The notes under the pieces are model-generated. The model worked only from the letters and a program-made list of their open reading frames with translations. It searched no databases and was not told where the DNA came from. Of a stretch of 64,000 bases of DNA, positions 37,717 to 46,345 are shown one piece after another. Source of the stretch: Streptomyces indicus. GTDB lineage: Bacteria; Actinomycetota; Actinomycetes; Streptomycetales; Streptomycetaceae. The first letter of the stretch is position 1; each line of letters opens with the position of its first letter. The DNA is taken from positions 620,001 to 684,000 of the forward strand of contig NZ_FNFF01000001.1 in the NCBI RefSeq assembly GCF_900100315.1. Reading direction: 5' to 3'. The translations under genes were made by a program, and so were the position numbers.

Positions 37717-38298
37717 GTGGATCAGCGCATAGGACAGAAGGACGCTCCCCTGCACACGGCCGCCTCCATGGACCCGGGCTTCATTCCGGGGATCACTCCG
37801 GCCGGGCGGGCCGGGGACGCGGTGCGGGAGAAGGAGCGGGCGGACGGCGCGGAGGCCGGCGCCGCGGTGGTGGACGCGGAGCCGCAGGACGCCGAGGCGG
37901 CGGCTGTGGACCTCGCCGAGCCGGCGAAGGCCGAGGAGCCCGGGGAGTCGGCGGAGACGGAGCCCGCCGGGGAAGCGGACGGCTCGGAGTCCGAGAGCGC
38001 CGAGCCCGAGGCCTCCGGTGAGCGTCCCGTCTTCGAGGCGAAGGACCACCGCGGCACCATCACGGTGGACGCCGGGGGCATCGGCTTCACGCTCGACGAC
38101 CAGGCCACGGAGTTCACCTGGGACGAGGTCGTCGCGGTGGAGCAGGCCACCGCCCGCTTCGCCAAGCGCCTCACGGTCACGGTGCACACCAAGGGCGACC
38201 GCTGGTACCCCAACGAGGTGCAGGCCCCGGACCGCGCCACGCTCACCCGCTGGACGGGCGAGCTCGACGCGGCGCTCGACGCCTACTTCGAGGAGTAG
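37717..38298 (+). CDS. Acidic unknown protein with C-terminal PH-like domain
   Basis: A 193-residue cytoplasmic protein. Residues 1-110 are low-complexity and acidic (AEPAKAEEPGESAETEPAG). Residues 115-193 look folded: FEAKDHRGTITVDAGGIGFT, then TEFTWDEVVAVEQATARFA and DRWYPNEVQAPD. The pattern resembles the small PH-like domains found in Streptomyces hypothetical proteins. Function is unknown. GTG 37717 follows AGGAAAGG at good spacing. The gene's 3' end is part of a 20-bp tandem repeat. Confidence 0.75.
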   Translation: MDQRIGQKDAPLHTAASMDPGFIPGITPAGRAGDAVREKERADGAEAGAAVVDAEPQDAEAAAVDLAEPAKAEEPGESAETEPAGEADGSESESAEPEASGERPVFEAKDHRGTITVDAGGIGFTLDDQATEFTWDEVVAVEQATARFAKRLTVTVHTKGDRWYPNEVQAPDRATLTRWTGELDAALDAYFEE

Positions 38299-38346
38299 GC
38301 CGGTCCTTCGAGGGGTGAGCCGCTCCTTCGAGGAGCAGGCCGGATC
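38287..38346. repeat. Three tandem 20-bp repeats over a gene end
   Basis: TTCGAGGAGTAGGCCGGTCC (38287-38306) is followed without gap by two variants, at 38307-38326 and 38327-38346, each starting TTCGAGG. The first copy contains the stop codon of the acidic protein (FEE-stop), so the other two are untranslated duplicates of the gene's end. Confidence 0.75.
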
Positions 38347-38363
38347 GCATCCGGACGTACGAG

Positions 38364-38393
38364 GCAGGGGCCGTCGGCATCGACGGCCCCTGC
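38364..38393 (+). terminator. Terminator after the acidic protein gene
   Basis: GCAGGGGCCGTCG (38364-38376) pairs perfectly with CGACGGCCCCTGC (38381-38393) around a GCAT loop: 13 bp with a tetraloop. It is followed by a short TCCGC rather than a U-run. Between it and the EF-G paralog lie a -10-like TACACT (38439-38444) and a candidate small ORF. Confidence 0.8.
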
Positions 38394-38504
38394 TCCGCAC
38401 CCCGCACAAATTCGGATGCCCCGCCCCGCACCGCTCCCTACACTCGCCTGTGATCGCCACGGAAAGCCGTGGCGGCACAGCGACTTGAACGGAAGGGGAC
38501 GGCC

Positions 38505-38609
38505 ATGCGTGACCACACCGCACGTGCCGTCTCCTCGTACGGGTTCGAGGTCCTGCTCGTGTCCTCGCCCCTCCGGTCCGGGCTGCGCGGCCCGCACCGG
38601 ACTCCGTGA
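38505..38609 (+). CDS. Candidate 34-residue leader peptide before the EF-G paralog
   Basis: ATG 38505 has GGAAGGGG 6 nt upstream and opens a 34-codon frame, MRDHTARAVSSYGFEVLLVS and so on, ending at TGA 38607-38609. It stops 113 nt before the EF-G-like start. A leader peptide in front of a translation-factor gene would allow control by ribosome stalling, but I cannot show that it is translated; the predicted peptide matches no leader I know. Confidence 0.4.
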   Translation: MRDHTARAVSSYGFEVLLVSSPLRSGLRGPHRTP

Positions 38610-38722
38610 CGTAACTCAGGCCCACCGCACAGGCGCGCAGTCCCGCGCGCCCTGTCCCGTGCCGCCGCCGTCACGGTGAATCGCGCCGACCACTTCCGGA
38701 ACACTCCGAAAGGCCCTCGGCC

Positions 38723-40720
38723 ATGCGAACCCGTCTTTCCCCCAACCCCCTTGCCACCGTGCGCAATCTGGGCATCCTCGCCCATGTCGACGCGGGCAAG
38801 ACCACCGTCACGGAGCGGATGCTGTTCCTGACCGGAGCCGTGCACAAGCGCGGTGAGGTGCACGAGGGCACCACGGTGACCGACTTCGACGCGCAGGAGC
38901 GCGACCGCGGCATCACCATCTTCGCCGCGGCCGTGAGCTGCGACTGGGACGGCCATCGCATCAATCTGATCGACACCCCCGGCCATGTCGACTTCGCCGA
39001 CGAGGTGGAGCGTTCGCTGCGGGTGCTCGACGGGGCGGTCGCGGTGTTCGACGCGGTCGCGGGCGTGGAGCCGCAGAGCGAGTCCGTGTGGCGCCAGGCC
39101 GACCGGCACGGCGTCCCGAGGATCGCGTTCGTCAACAAGCTGGACCGCGCGGGCGCCGATCTGGACGCGGCCGTCGAGTCGATCCGCACCCGCCTGGGCG
39201 CGGTGCCGCTCGTGGTGCAGCTGCCGATCGGGCGCGAGGACGGCTTCACGGGCGTCGTGGACCTGGTCCGGATGCGCGCGCTGACGTGGCAGGGCGAAGT
39301 CTGCGCGGAAACGGCCGTTCCGGAAGCGCTCGCGGCCGAGGCGGTACGCCGCCGGCGCCTCCTGGAGGAGGCGGTGGCGGAGCTGCACGCGGGCGCGCTC
39401 GATGAGTTCTGCGCCTCGGGTGCGCTCGGCGAGGCGACGCTGCGCGCGGCGCTGCGCGAGATCACCACGGCCGGGGACGGTGTCGTGGTGCTCTGCGGTG
39501 CGGCGTACCGCAACCGTGGCATCGAGCCGCTGCTCGACGCGGTGGTGGCGTATCTGCCCTCGCCGCTCGACGTGCCGGCGGACGTACCGGCCGACCCGGA
39601 CGCGCCGTTCGCGGGCCTGGTGTTCAAGGTGCAGTCGGGCACGACCGGCCGCAGGACCTTCCTGCGGGTGTACGCGGGAACGCTGCGGAAGGGGGACACC
39701 GTGCTCGACGCCGCCACGGGCCGGACCGAACGCGTCGGCCGCGTCCTTCGCGTGCAGGCCGAGCGGCACGAGGACGTCGCCCTGGCCGTCGCGGGCGACA
39801 TCGTCGCGCTCGTCGGGCTCAAGTCGGCGCGGGCGGGCACGACTCTGTGCGCGCCCGGGGCACCCGTGGTGCTCGAACCGCCGACGGTCGCGGAGCCCGT
39901 CGTCTCGGTGGCCGTCGAGGCGGTGCGCCGCGCGGACGCCGGGCGGCTCACGGCGGCGCTCGCGCGCCTGGCCGAGGAGGATCCGTCGCTCGCGGTGCGG
40001 ACCGACCCGGAGACGGGTCAGACCGTGCTCTCCGGGATGGGCGAACTGCACCTGGAGGTCGCGGCGGAGAAGCTGCGCCGCGACCACGCCCTGGACGTCC
40101 GGGTCGGCCGGCCGCGGGTCACGTACCGCGAGACGGTCACCGAAGGCGTCGGCGGATTCACGTACCGCCATGTCAAACAGGACGGCGGGGCGGGCCAGTT
40201 CGCGCACGTCGTGTTCGATGTGCGGCCGTCGGAGGACGAGTTCGCCTTCGGCTCGGCGGTCGTGGGCGGCCGGGTGCCGCAGGAGTACGTGCGGGCCTTC
40301 GAGGCGGGCTGCCGTGACGCACTCGCCGAAGGGCCGCTCGGCGGCCACCTGGTGACGGGTCTGGCCGTGACGCTCACCGACGGGGCGACCCACTCCAAGG
40401 ACTCCTCGGAGATGGCGTTCCGCACGGCGGGCCGGCTCGGTCTGCGCGAGGCGCTGCGGTCCTGCCGGATGACCCTGCTCGAACCGGTCGTCGAGGTCAC
40501 GGTCACCGTGCCCGAGGACGCGGTCGGCAGCGTCCTCGGCGATCTGGCCGCGCGCCGCGGCCGCGTGTCGGGCTCGACGGGCAGGTCGGGTACGGCGGTC
40601 GTGACGGCGACGGTCCCGCTGGCCGAACTCTTCGGCTACGCGACCCGGTTGCGCAGCCGCACCCAGGGCCGTGGCGCGTTCACGGCCCGCCCGGTGGGCT
40701 ACGCGCCCGCGCCGGCGTGA
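38723..40720 (+). CDS. EF-G paralog (FusA2-type translational GTPase)
   Basis: A 665-residue GTPase with EF-G domain order. G1 is AHVDAGKT (20-27), switch [10 protein letters not shown]3 DTPGHVDF (84-91) and G4 NKLD (138-141). Domain IV has [18 protein letters not shown], and the C-terminus has the EF-G motif [17 protein letters not shown]. It is shorter than the usual 690-710 residues. I judge it an EF-G-like 2 protein rather than a tetracycline-protection protein, whose switch normally reads ERQRGITI. Ribosomal role is unknown. AAGG precedes ATG 38723. Confidence 0.88.
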   Translation: MRTRLSPNPLATVRNLGILAHVDAGKTTVTERMLFLTGAVHKRGEVHEGTTVTDFDAQERDRGITIFAAAVSCDWDGHRINLIDTPGHVDFADEVERSLRVLDGAVAVFDAVAGVEPQSESVWRQADRHGVPRIAFVNKLDRAGADLDAAVESIRTRLGAVPLVVQLPIGREDGFTGVVDLVRMRALTWQGEVCAETAVPEALAAEAVRRRRLLEEAVAELHAGALDEFCASGALGEATLRAALREITTAGDGVVVLCGAAYRNRGIEPLLDAVVAYLPSPLDVPADVPADPDAPFAGLVFKVQSGTTGRRTFLRVYAGTLRKGDTVLDAATGRTERVGRVLRVQAERHEDVALAVAGDIVALVGLKSARAGTTLCAPGAPVVLEPPTVAEPVVSVAVEAVRRADAGRLTAALARLAEEDPSLAVRTDPETGQTVLSGMGELHLEVAAEKLRRDHALDVRVGRPRVTYRETVTEGVGGFTYRHVKQDGGAGQFAHVVFDVRPSEDEFAFGSAVVGGRVPQEYVRAFEAGCRDALAEGPLGGHLVTGLAVTLTDGATHSKDSSEMAFRTAGRLGLREALRSCRMTLLEPVVEVTVTVPEDAVGSVLGDLAARRGRVSGSTGRSGTAVVTATVPLAELFGYATRLRSRTQGRGAFTARPVGYAPAPA

Positions 40721-40725
40721 CCCAC

Positions 40726-40765
40726 GGTCCGGTACGGCCGCTCTCCGCAGCGGCCGTACCGGACC
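40726..40765. terminator. Bidirectional 17-bp terminator
   Basis: GGTCCGGTACGGCCGCT (40726-40742) and AGCGGCCGTACCGGACC (40749-40765) form a perfect 17-bp stem with a 6-nt loop. It lies between the convergent EF-G paralog and the ThDP-enzyme gene. Confidence 0.85.
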
Positions 40766-40807
40766 CTCACAACTCCCCTGCGTGACACGCGCGTTCAGTG
40801 CCCGCGC

Positions 40808-42451
40808 TCAGTGCCCGCGGAACGCCTCCTCCAGCCACCAGGCAGGCCGGTCCCGCACCACCTTGGCGTCGATGAGCAGCGGCGCGGTGCGCGGTCCGGC
40901 CACCCAGTCCCGTACGGGCTTCAGGTCGTCGGGCGTGCGGACCGTCACGGTCTCGAACCCGTAGCCGCGGGCGAGCGCGGCGAGGGAGGTGGGCGGGAAC
41001 TCGACCGTGTCGAGGGGGTGTCCGTCCGGTCCGAAGTGGTGCACCTCGGCGCCGTAAGCGTCGTCGTTGTAGACGACCACCGCCATCGGCAGCCCGAGCC
41101 GGCGCACCGTGTCCAGCTCCACGGCGCTCATCAGCAGCCCGCCGTCGCCGACCGCGGCCACCGGCAGCCGGTCCGGGCGGGCGAGGGCGGCGCCGACGGC
41201 CGTGGCGAGGCCGAGGCCGATGGACTGGAAGCCCTGGGTGAAGCACAGGCCCTGTTCGTCGGGGACGGACAGATACATCGTGGGGTAGCCCATGAAGTTG
41301 CCCGAGTCGACACCGACGGTGCGCTCGGCGGGCAGGATCTCATCGAGGGTGAGCGACAGGGTGCGCGGGTCGATGCGCTCGTGCGTCCCGGCGTCCTCGT
41401 ACGGGACGTCGCGCCAGCCGGGCCGGTCGGCGAGCGCGAAGGCGGTGGCGGCGTTGCGGTAGCCGGTGCGGTCCCGCGCCCGCGCGAGCACCCGCCGCGC
41501 CACCTCCGTCACGTCACCGGTGACCCCGAGGTGCACGGGCCGGTGCGCGCCGAGTGCCGCGGGCTCGTCGTCCACCTGCACCACCGTGGCCTCGGGACCG
41601 ATCAGCCGGCCGTGCCGTGTGGTCCACATGGTCAGCGCGCAGCCCCAGCCCACGACCAGGTCGGCGCCGAGGATCAACTCGGCCGCCAGGGGCGTCGAGA
41701 AGCCGCCCGCGACATCGAGCGACCACGGGTTGTCGCGGAACAGCCCGCGGGCCACCGCCGAGGTGGCGAGCAGGGCCCCGCAGCGTTCGGCCAGCTCCTC
41801 CAGAGCCGTGCGCGCGCCCGCGCCCCGCGCTCCGCGGCCGGCGATGAACACCGGCCGTTCGGCAGCGGCGAGCAGCCCGGCGAGCGCCTCGACCTCGTCC
41901 GGTGCGGGCGCCACCGCGGTACGCGGCGGTGGCGGCCCGAGCGCGGCCAGGGCTCGTTCCGCGCCGGCCGTCTCCTGCGTCTGTACGTCGAGCGGAAGGT
42001 TGAGCACGACGGTGCGCCGCTCCTGGACGGCCAGCCGCACGGCGTCCGCCGTCTGCGCCACGGCGCCGGCCGCCGAGGTGACCCGGACGCTGTGAGCACC
42101 GACCGCACGCGCCAACGCCCTTTGGTCCACATGGAAGTTGGAGTGCGCCTGTGTGGCCTCGGCCGCGAGCACGATCAGCGGGGTGCGGCTCTTGGCCGCC
42201 TCGCCGATCCCCGTGAGCGCGTTGGTCAGGCCGCATCCCTGGTGCACGCTGACCGCCGCGACCGCACCCGAGGTACGGGCGTAGGCGTCGGCCATGGTGG
42301 CGGCCCCGCCTTCGTGCCGTGTCGCGACGAAGCGGGCTCCGGCCGCGGTCATCGCGTTGGTGGCATGGAAGTTGCCGGACCCGACCACCCCGAAGACCTG
42401 CCCGACCCCGCAGGCCACGAGCGCACGGCCGACGGCTTCGGCGGCCTTCAC
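40808..42451 (-). CDS. Thiamine-diphosphate enzyme, acetolactate-synthase-like
   Basis: A 547-residue enzyme of the ThDP decarboxylase/synthase superfamily. The activating Glu47 lies in FVATRHEGGAATMADAYAR. The ThDP/Mg motif is VAAVGDGGLLMSAVELDT, with GDG, ending in VVYNDDAYGA (NDD). FAD-binding sequence is not obvious. It is not clearly ilvB: no ilvN follows, and the neighbour is a cyclase-family hydrolase. Reaction is unknown. GTG 42451 overlaps that hydrolase's TGA by 4 nt, so the two are made together. Confidence 0.85.
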   Translation of the reverse strand: MKAAEAVGRALVACGVGQVFGVVGSGNFHATNAMTAAGARFVATRHEGGAATMADAYARTSGAVAAVSVHQGCGLTNALTGIGEAAKSRTPLIVLAAEATQAHSNFHVDQRALARAVGAHSVRVTSAAGAVAQTADAVRLAVQERRTVVLNLPLDVQTQETAGAERALAALGPPPPRTAVAPAPDEVEALAGLLAAAERPVFIAGRGARGAGARTALEELAERCGALLATSAVARGLFRDNPWSLDVAGGFSTPLAAELILGADLVVGWGCALTMWTTRHGRLIGPEATVVQVDDEPAALGAHRPVHLGVTGDVTEVARRVLARARDRTGYRNAATAFALADRPGWRDVPYEDAGTHERIDPRTLSLTLDEILPAERTVGVDSGNFMGYPTMYLSVPDEQGLCFTQGFQSIGLGLATAVGAALARPDRLPVAAVGDGGLLMSAVELDTVRRLGLPMAVVVYNDDAYGAEVHHFGPDGHPLDTVEFPPTSLAALARGYGFETVTVRTPDDLKPVRDWVAGPRTAPLLIDAKVVRDRPAWWLEEAFRGH

Positions 42452-43290
42452 GACGCGCGTTCCACCAGGGCGAGCACCCGGGCGGGCGCGCCCGAGCCCG
42501 AGACGATCGGCAGCGGCCCGGCGACGACCACGGCACCGGTCTCGGGGAGTTGCGCGAGCCGTTGCAGCTGCGTGAGCCCGTACTTGCCGCTGCCCATCAG
42601 ATACGCGTGGCAGGGGAAGGCCGGCTCGAAGGCGAAGGCCTGCCCGGCGTCCGTGCCCACGGTCTCCACGCCGAGCCCGATGACGGGCGACTCCTCGGCC
42701 ACCCACCGGGCGCACGCGGCGGACAGGCCCGGGGTGTGCGGTCCGCGCTCGTCGGCGTTGAGGAAGGCCTGCGGATCCTCGGACCTGCTGTTCCATCCCG
42801 TCCGCACCAGGAGCCATCCGCCGTCCGGCAGCGCGCCGTTGCGCGCCTCCCAGGCCCGGATGTGCTCCACCTCGACGAGGAAGTCGGGGTCCTTCGCGGC
42901 CTCCTCGCTGACGTCGAGCACGGCCGCGGGGGCGACGAGCTGCTGCACCGGCACCGAGGCCACATCGGCGAGGTCGCGGCCGGTGACCCAGTGGTTGGGC
43001 GCGTCGAAGTGGGTGCCCGTGTGCTCGCCGGACCGGAAGTTGTTCCAGTACCAGGCGGGCCCCTTGGCGTCGTACCGGCTGATCTCCTCCAGCTGGAACG
43101 GCGCGGTCTGCCCGAACTCCTCGGGCAGCCGAAGGATCGGCGTCGAGGAGGACAGCGGCGCGGTCAGATCCACCACTTCGACCGCCCCCGAGCGCAGGGC
43201 ACCGACGAGGGCGGCGAGGACGGACGGGGTTCCTGCGGACGGCGCTGCTGAGGAGGGCGCTCCGGAGGACGGGGAAGTCGGCTCGGTCAT
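42448..43290 (-). CDS. Cyclase-family metal hydrolase (kynurenine-formamidase-like)
   Basis: A 280-residue protein of the PF04199 family. The metal site is GEHTGTHFDAPNHWVTG (H90, H94, D96, H100). WLLVRTGWNSRSEDPQAF and GVETVGTDAGQAFAFEP supply other conserved positions. Relatives hydrolyse N-formylkynurenine, isatin or cyclic amides. No tryptophan-catabolism genes are adjacent, so the substrate is open. The Ser/Pro/Ala-rich first 25 residues are probably disordered. ATG 43290 lacks a Shine-Dalgarno. It is translationally coupled to the ThDP enzyme. Confidence 0.85.
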   Translation of the reverse strand: MTEPTSPSSGAPSSAAPSAGTPSVLAALVGALRSGAVEVVDLTAPLSSSTPILRLPEEFGQTAPFQLEEISRYDAKGPAWYWNNFRSGEHTGTHFDAPNHWVTGRDLADVASVPVQQLVAPAAVLDVSEEAAKDPDFLVEVEHIRAWEARNGALPDGGWLLVRTGWNSRSEDPQAFLNADERGPHTPGLSAACARWVAEESPVIGLGVETVGTDAGQAFAFEPAFPCHAYLMGSGKYGLTQLQRLAQLPETGAVVVAGPLPIVSGSGAPARVLALVERAS

Positions 43291-43402
43291 GGGTGCATCG
43301 TCGGGCGGCCCGATCGCGGACACAAGACCCGCCCCGCCCGCACACCGGCCAACTCCCTTGGCCGCACCGTGACTTACCTCGACCGCCCACCGGTGGCGGC
43401 GC

Positions 43403-44020
43403 TCAGGGCGCCACCTTCAGACCCAGCGCCTCGGCGACCACCATGGCCTGGGGGATGTCGACGACCGCCCGCTTCAGCGTGACGGTGTCGGGATCGATGC
43501 CCGTCAGATCGGTGCCGCGCAGATCGCAGTCCGTGAAGTCGGCGCTGTGCAGCCAGGCGCCCGACAGGTCGCACTCCCGCACCTCGGCCTGGACCAGCCG
43601 GGCGCCGGTCAGGTCCGCCTCCCGCATCCGGACGCGGCGCAGGACCGTGCCGCCGAGGTCGGCTCCGGGCAGCCCCGTGAACCCCCAGTCCCCGCCTTCC
43701 ACCCGCATCAGCCCGTAGCTGCAACGGTCGAACATGCTCCCCACGAGCTTGCAGTCCGTGAAGGCCGCGTCGAAGAACGAGCAGTTGACGAAGGTGCAGT
43801 TGGTGAACGCGGCGCCCCGGTGCGTCGAGGCGTTGAAGCGCACACCACGGAACGTGCAGTCGGTGAACACGGCCCCGCGGTCGGCCAGTTCCATCATGTC
43901 GACGTTGAGGAACAGGACCTTGTCGAAGGTCTCCCCGTCCAGCTCCTCGAAGGTCCAGTCCCGCGCCCTGACGGTACGGGTCGTGGCAGGCGCCTTCGCA
44001 CCATGCTTCCGGTCGGCCAT
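43403..44020 (-). CDS. Pentapeptide-repeat protein
   Basis: A 205-residue protein. From about residue 55 it has repeated A(D/N)LxX-like units: FTDCTFRGVRFNASTHRGAA, then FTNCTFVNCSFFDAAFTDC, ADLGGTVLRRVRM and READLTGARLVQAEVRECDL. This forms the right-handed quadrilateral beta-helix of the family. Some members mimic DNA and protect DNA gyrase from quinolones; most have unknown roles. GAGGGGA precedes ATG 44020. It is divergent from a TetR regulator, with a palindrome between their promoters. Confidence 0.9.
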   Translation of the reverse strand: MADRKHGAKAPATTRTVRARDWTFEELDGETFDKVLFLNVDMMELADRGAVFTDCTFRGVRFNASTHRGAAFTNCTFVNCSFFDAAFTDCKLVGSMFDRCSYGLMRVEGGDWGFTGLPGADLGGTVLRRVRMREADLTGARLVQAEVRECDLSGAWLHSADFTDCDLRGTDLTGIDPDTVTLKRAVVDIPQAMVVAEALGLKVAP

Positions 44021-44055
44021 GACGGGTCCCCTCAGCCGGTTCGTTCCTCGGCGCT

Positions 44056-44080
44056 TATGATTGAGCGCATGTTCAATGTA
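44056..44080. promoter_or_regulatory. Overlapping divergent promoters with TetR-type palindrome
   Basis: ATTGAGCGCATGTTCAAT (44060-44077) is a near-perfect palindrome: ATTGAGC and GTTCAAT around GCAT, with one mismatch. A plus-strand -10 TATGAT (44056-44061) and a minus-strand -10 TACATT (44080-44075) flank it. The TetR protein from the right-hand gene probably binds here and represses both genes. Confidence 0.6.
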
Positions 44081-44117
44081 CAGGCCGCGCACACCGCCGG
44101 GCCGGACAGGAGGCACC

Positions 44118-44702
44118 GTGCCCAGGACGCCTGAGGCCTCGGCCGCGGTCCGCCGCGCCACCCGGGACCGCATCCGCAGAGCTGCCGTGCTGTTGATGGC
44201 CGAGCAGGGCTACCACGCGACGACCCTGCGGCAGATCGCCGCACGGGCCGGCGTGGCCGGCGGCCTGCCCTCGCACTACTTCGGCAGCAAGGACGCGCTG
44301 CTCGTGGAGATCGCCGACCGGTGGCGCGAGCGGACCCGCGCGGCCCTGGCCGCGCACGAGGACTCCGACCCGGCGACCGCGCTGCGCCTGCTCGTCCGCT
44401 CCGCGCTGCTCGGTCTGGACACCTCGCCCGACGAAGTCACCGAGAGCCGGGCCGTGTCCGCGCTGCTCGCCGATCCGCAGGCCCGGCAGGTCCTGCGCGC
44501 GGCACAGGCCGACGCGAAGTCGGCCGACCTGTTCGACACGCTCGACCGGTCGCTCCGCGAGGCCGGGTCCACCGATCCGGCGGGCGACCGGCTCCTGATC
44601 CTGGCCGCCGTCCGCGGCGCGCTGTCGCTGGCGGCCGAGGATCCCGCCTTTCCGCTGCGGGACGTGGAAGAGGTCCTGCTGGCGCGCGTGCTCGGCCGAT
44701 GA
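44118..44702 (+). CDS. TetR-family transcription regulator
   Basis: A 194-residue repressor. The HTH is residues 15-62: RDRIRRAAVLLMAEQGYHAT, then TLRQIAARAGVAGGLPSHYF and GSKDALL. The C-terminal ligand and dimer domain (Leu/Ala-rich helices) is unlike any specific family I can name. GTG 44118 has AGGAGG 4 nt upstream. It is divergent from the pentapeptide protein, its likely target, and probably controls itself too. Confidence 0.92.
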   Translation: MPRTPEASAAVRRATRDRIRRAAVLLMAEQGYHATTLRQIAARAGVAGGLPSHYFGSKDALLVEIADRWRERTRAALAAHEDSDPATALRLLVRSALLGLDTSPDEVTESRAVSALLADPQARQVLRAAQADAKSADLFDTLDRSLREAGSTDPAGDRLLILAAVRGALSLAAEDPAFPLRDVEEVLLARVLGR

Positions 44703-44779
44703 ACCCGAAGACCAATGCGGGCGGACGGCCACCCGTCCTCGACCCGTGACACGGGCCCGGCCAACCCGTCCGGCAACGG

Positions 44780-44806
44780 AAAAAGGGCCGTTCGAGAACG
44801 GCCCTT
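44780..44806 (-). terminator. Terminator of tRNA-Pro (first copy)
   Basis: On the minus strand AAGGGCCGTT pairs with AACGGCCCTT over 10 bp around a CTCG tetraloop, and five T residues follow (complement of A 44780-44784). It is one of the few hairpins here with a true U-tract. It lies about 30 nt after the tRNA. Confidence 0.8.
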
Positions 44807-44834
44807 CCGCTGCGACGTCCGACGCGTCGAACTG

Positions 44835-44908
<74 letters not shown>

Positions 44909-44994
44909 TTCGCGCGGGCTTGCCGCGCTCACGAGAAAGAACCATACCTCACCCCGGACCTGCGTCGTTGCCCCTGCCCCGGGACAATCGAAGG

Positions 44995-45513
44995 GTGAGC
45001 GACGAAATCCCGCAGGCGGCCGGTGACCGCGACCGTGACACGGAGGGCCGGGCGCGCAACGCCCGCCCCAGGGACGGCCTCGGCCGCCCGCTGCCGTACG
45101 GCTCCGAGGGGGTCGAGCGGCAGCCCGAAGGGGTGGTGCGCACCCCGCGGCAGACCCTCGACGAGGCGCAGGCGCTGCTCGACGCCGGCAAACCCTTCCA
45201 CGCGCATGAGGTGTTCGAGGACGCCTGGAAGGCGGGGCCCGCGGGCGAGGAGCCGCTGTGGCGCGGTCTGGCCCAGCTCGCGGTGGGCCTGACCCATGCC
45301 GCGCGCGGGAACGCCAAGGGCGGGGCGCGGCTGCTGCGGCGCGGCACCCTCGGCCTCACCGGCGCGCCGTACGGGATCGACGGACCCGGACTCACCGCCT
45401 GGGCCGAGGAGTTGGCGGGCCGGGTCGAGGCGGGCGGCGGGCCCGTGGACGCCGCACGCGAGGCGCCCGTCCTGAGGCGCCGCGAAGGGGGCGCGGAGGG
45501 TACGGCAGACTGA
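44995..45513 (+). CDS. DUF309 protein
   Basis: A 172-residue protein with the family hallmark, AQALLDAGKPFHAHEVFEDA followed by W and K, then LWRGLAQLAVGLTHAARGNA. The conserved HAHEVFE...W and GLAQ motifs lie in a short helical domain, and function is unknown in all cases I know. The first 50 residues are charged and variable. GTG 44995 has GAAGG close by; a -10-like GACAAT upstream makes a leaderless start possible. The next gene, cobF, starts 4 nt after its stop codon. Confidence 0.82.
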   Translation: MSDEIPQAAGDRDRDTEGRARNARPRDGLGRPLPYGSEGVERQPEGVVRTPRQTLDEAQALLDAGKPFHAHEVFEDAWKAGPAGEEPLWRGLAQLAVGLTHAARGNAKGGARLLRRGTLGLTGAPYGIDGPGLTAWAEELAGRVEAGGGPVDAAREAPVLRRREGGAEGTAD

Positions 45514-45517
45514 CCGC

Positions 45518-46282
45518 GTGCGAACCATCCATGTCATAGGCATCGGCGCGGGCGACCCCGACCACCTCACCCTCCAGGCCGTGAAGGCGCTCAAGGCCAC
45601 GGACGTGTTCTTCCTGCTCGACAAGGGCGAGGTGAAGGCGGATCTCACGGATCTGCGCCGCGCCATCCTGGACGAGCACCTGCCGGCGGGTTCGTACCGG
45701 GTGGTCGAGGCCCGCGACCCCGAGCGGGACCGCCGGGCGAGCGGGGGCGCCTACGCTCCGGCGGTGGACGACTGGCGCAGCCGCCGCGCGGACATCTACG
45801 AGCGGCTGATCGGCGAGGAGCTCGGCGAGGACGAGACCGGGGCGTTCCTCGTGTGGGGCGACCCGGCGCTGTACGACAGCACGCTGGGGATCCTGGAGGA
45901 GATCCTGGAGCGCGGCCGGACCGCGTTCACGTACGACGTCGTGCCCGGGATCAGCAGCGTCTCGACCCTGGTCGCCCGGCATCGCACCGGGCTCAACCGG
46001 GTGGCGCGGCCGGTGCAGATCACGACCGGGCGGAGGCTCGCGGAGGGCTTCCCCGAGGGGGTCGACGACGTCGTGGTGATGCTGGACGCCCAGCAGAGTT
46101 TCCGCGCGTACGCGGAGGAGGACCTGGAGATCTTCTGGGGCGCCTACCTCGGCACGCCGGACGAGATCCTCGTGTCCGGGCCGATCGCGGAGGCGGGCCC
46201 GCGAATCGAGCGGGTGCGGGCCGAGGCACGGGAGCGCAAGGGCTGGATCATGGACACGTATCTGCTGCGCCGACGCGGCTGA
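45518..46282 (+). CDS. cobF: Precorrin-6A synthase (deacetylating)
   Basis: A 254-residue SAM-dependent methyltransferase of aerobic cobalamin biosynthesis. CobF methylates C1 and removes the acetyl group of precorrin-5. Motifs are the family start IHVIGIGAGDPDHLTLQAVK, the mid-domain FLVWGDPALYDST and DVVPGISSVSTLVARH. GTG 45518 sits 4 nt after the DUF309 gene, so they are probably co-transcribed. cobK is convergent. Confidence 0.95.
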   Translation: MRTIHVIGIGAGDPDHLTLQAVKALKATDVFFLLDKGEVKADLTDLRRAILDEHLPAGSYRVVEARDPERDRRASGGAYAPAVDDWRSRRADIYERLIGEELGEDETGAFLVWGDPALYDSTLGILEEILERGRTAFTYDVVPGISSVSTLVARHRTGLNRVARPVQITTGRRLAEGFPEGVDDVVVMLDAQQSFRAYAEEDLEIFWGAYLGTPDEILVSGPIAEAGPRIERVRAEARERKGWIMDTYLLRRRG

Positions 46283-46345
46283 GATCGCTTTTGAGTTCGC
46301 GGCTGAGTCCTCTTGGCGGCGGGCGGTTCGGGACGCGGCAGGCTC

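Noticed and set aside
38723..40720. Tetracycline-resistance ribosomal protection gene
   Set aside because: The switch sequence ERDRGITI and the C-terminal domain V motif fit EF-G paralogs better than Tet(M)/Otr(A) proteins.
40808..42451. Acetolactate synthase large subunit of branched-chain synthesis (ilvB)
   Set aside because: No small subunit gene follows, and the operon partner is a hydrolase; the superfamily fit is kept but not the ilvB name.
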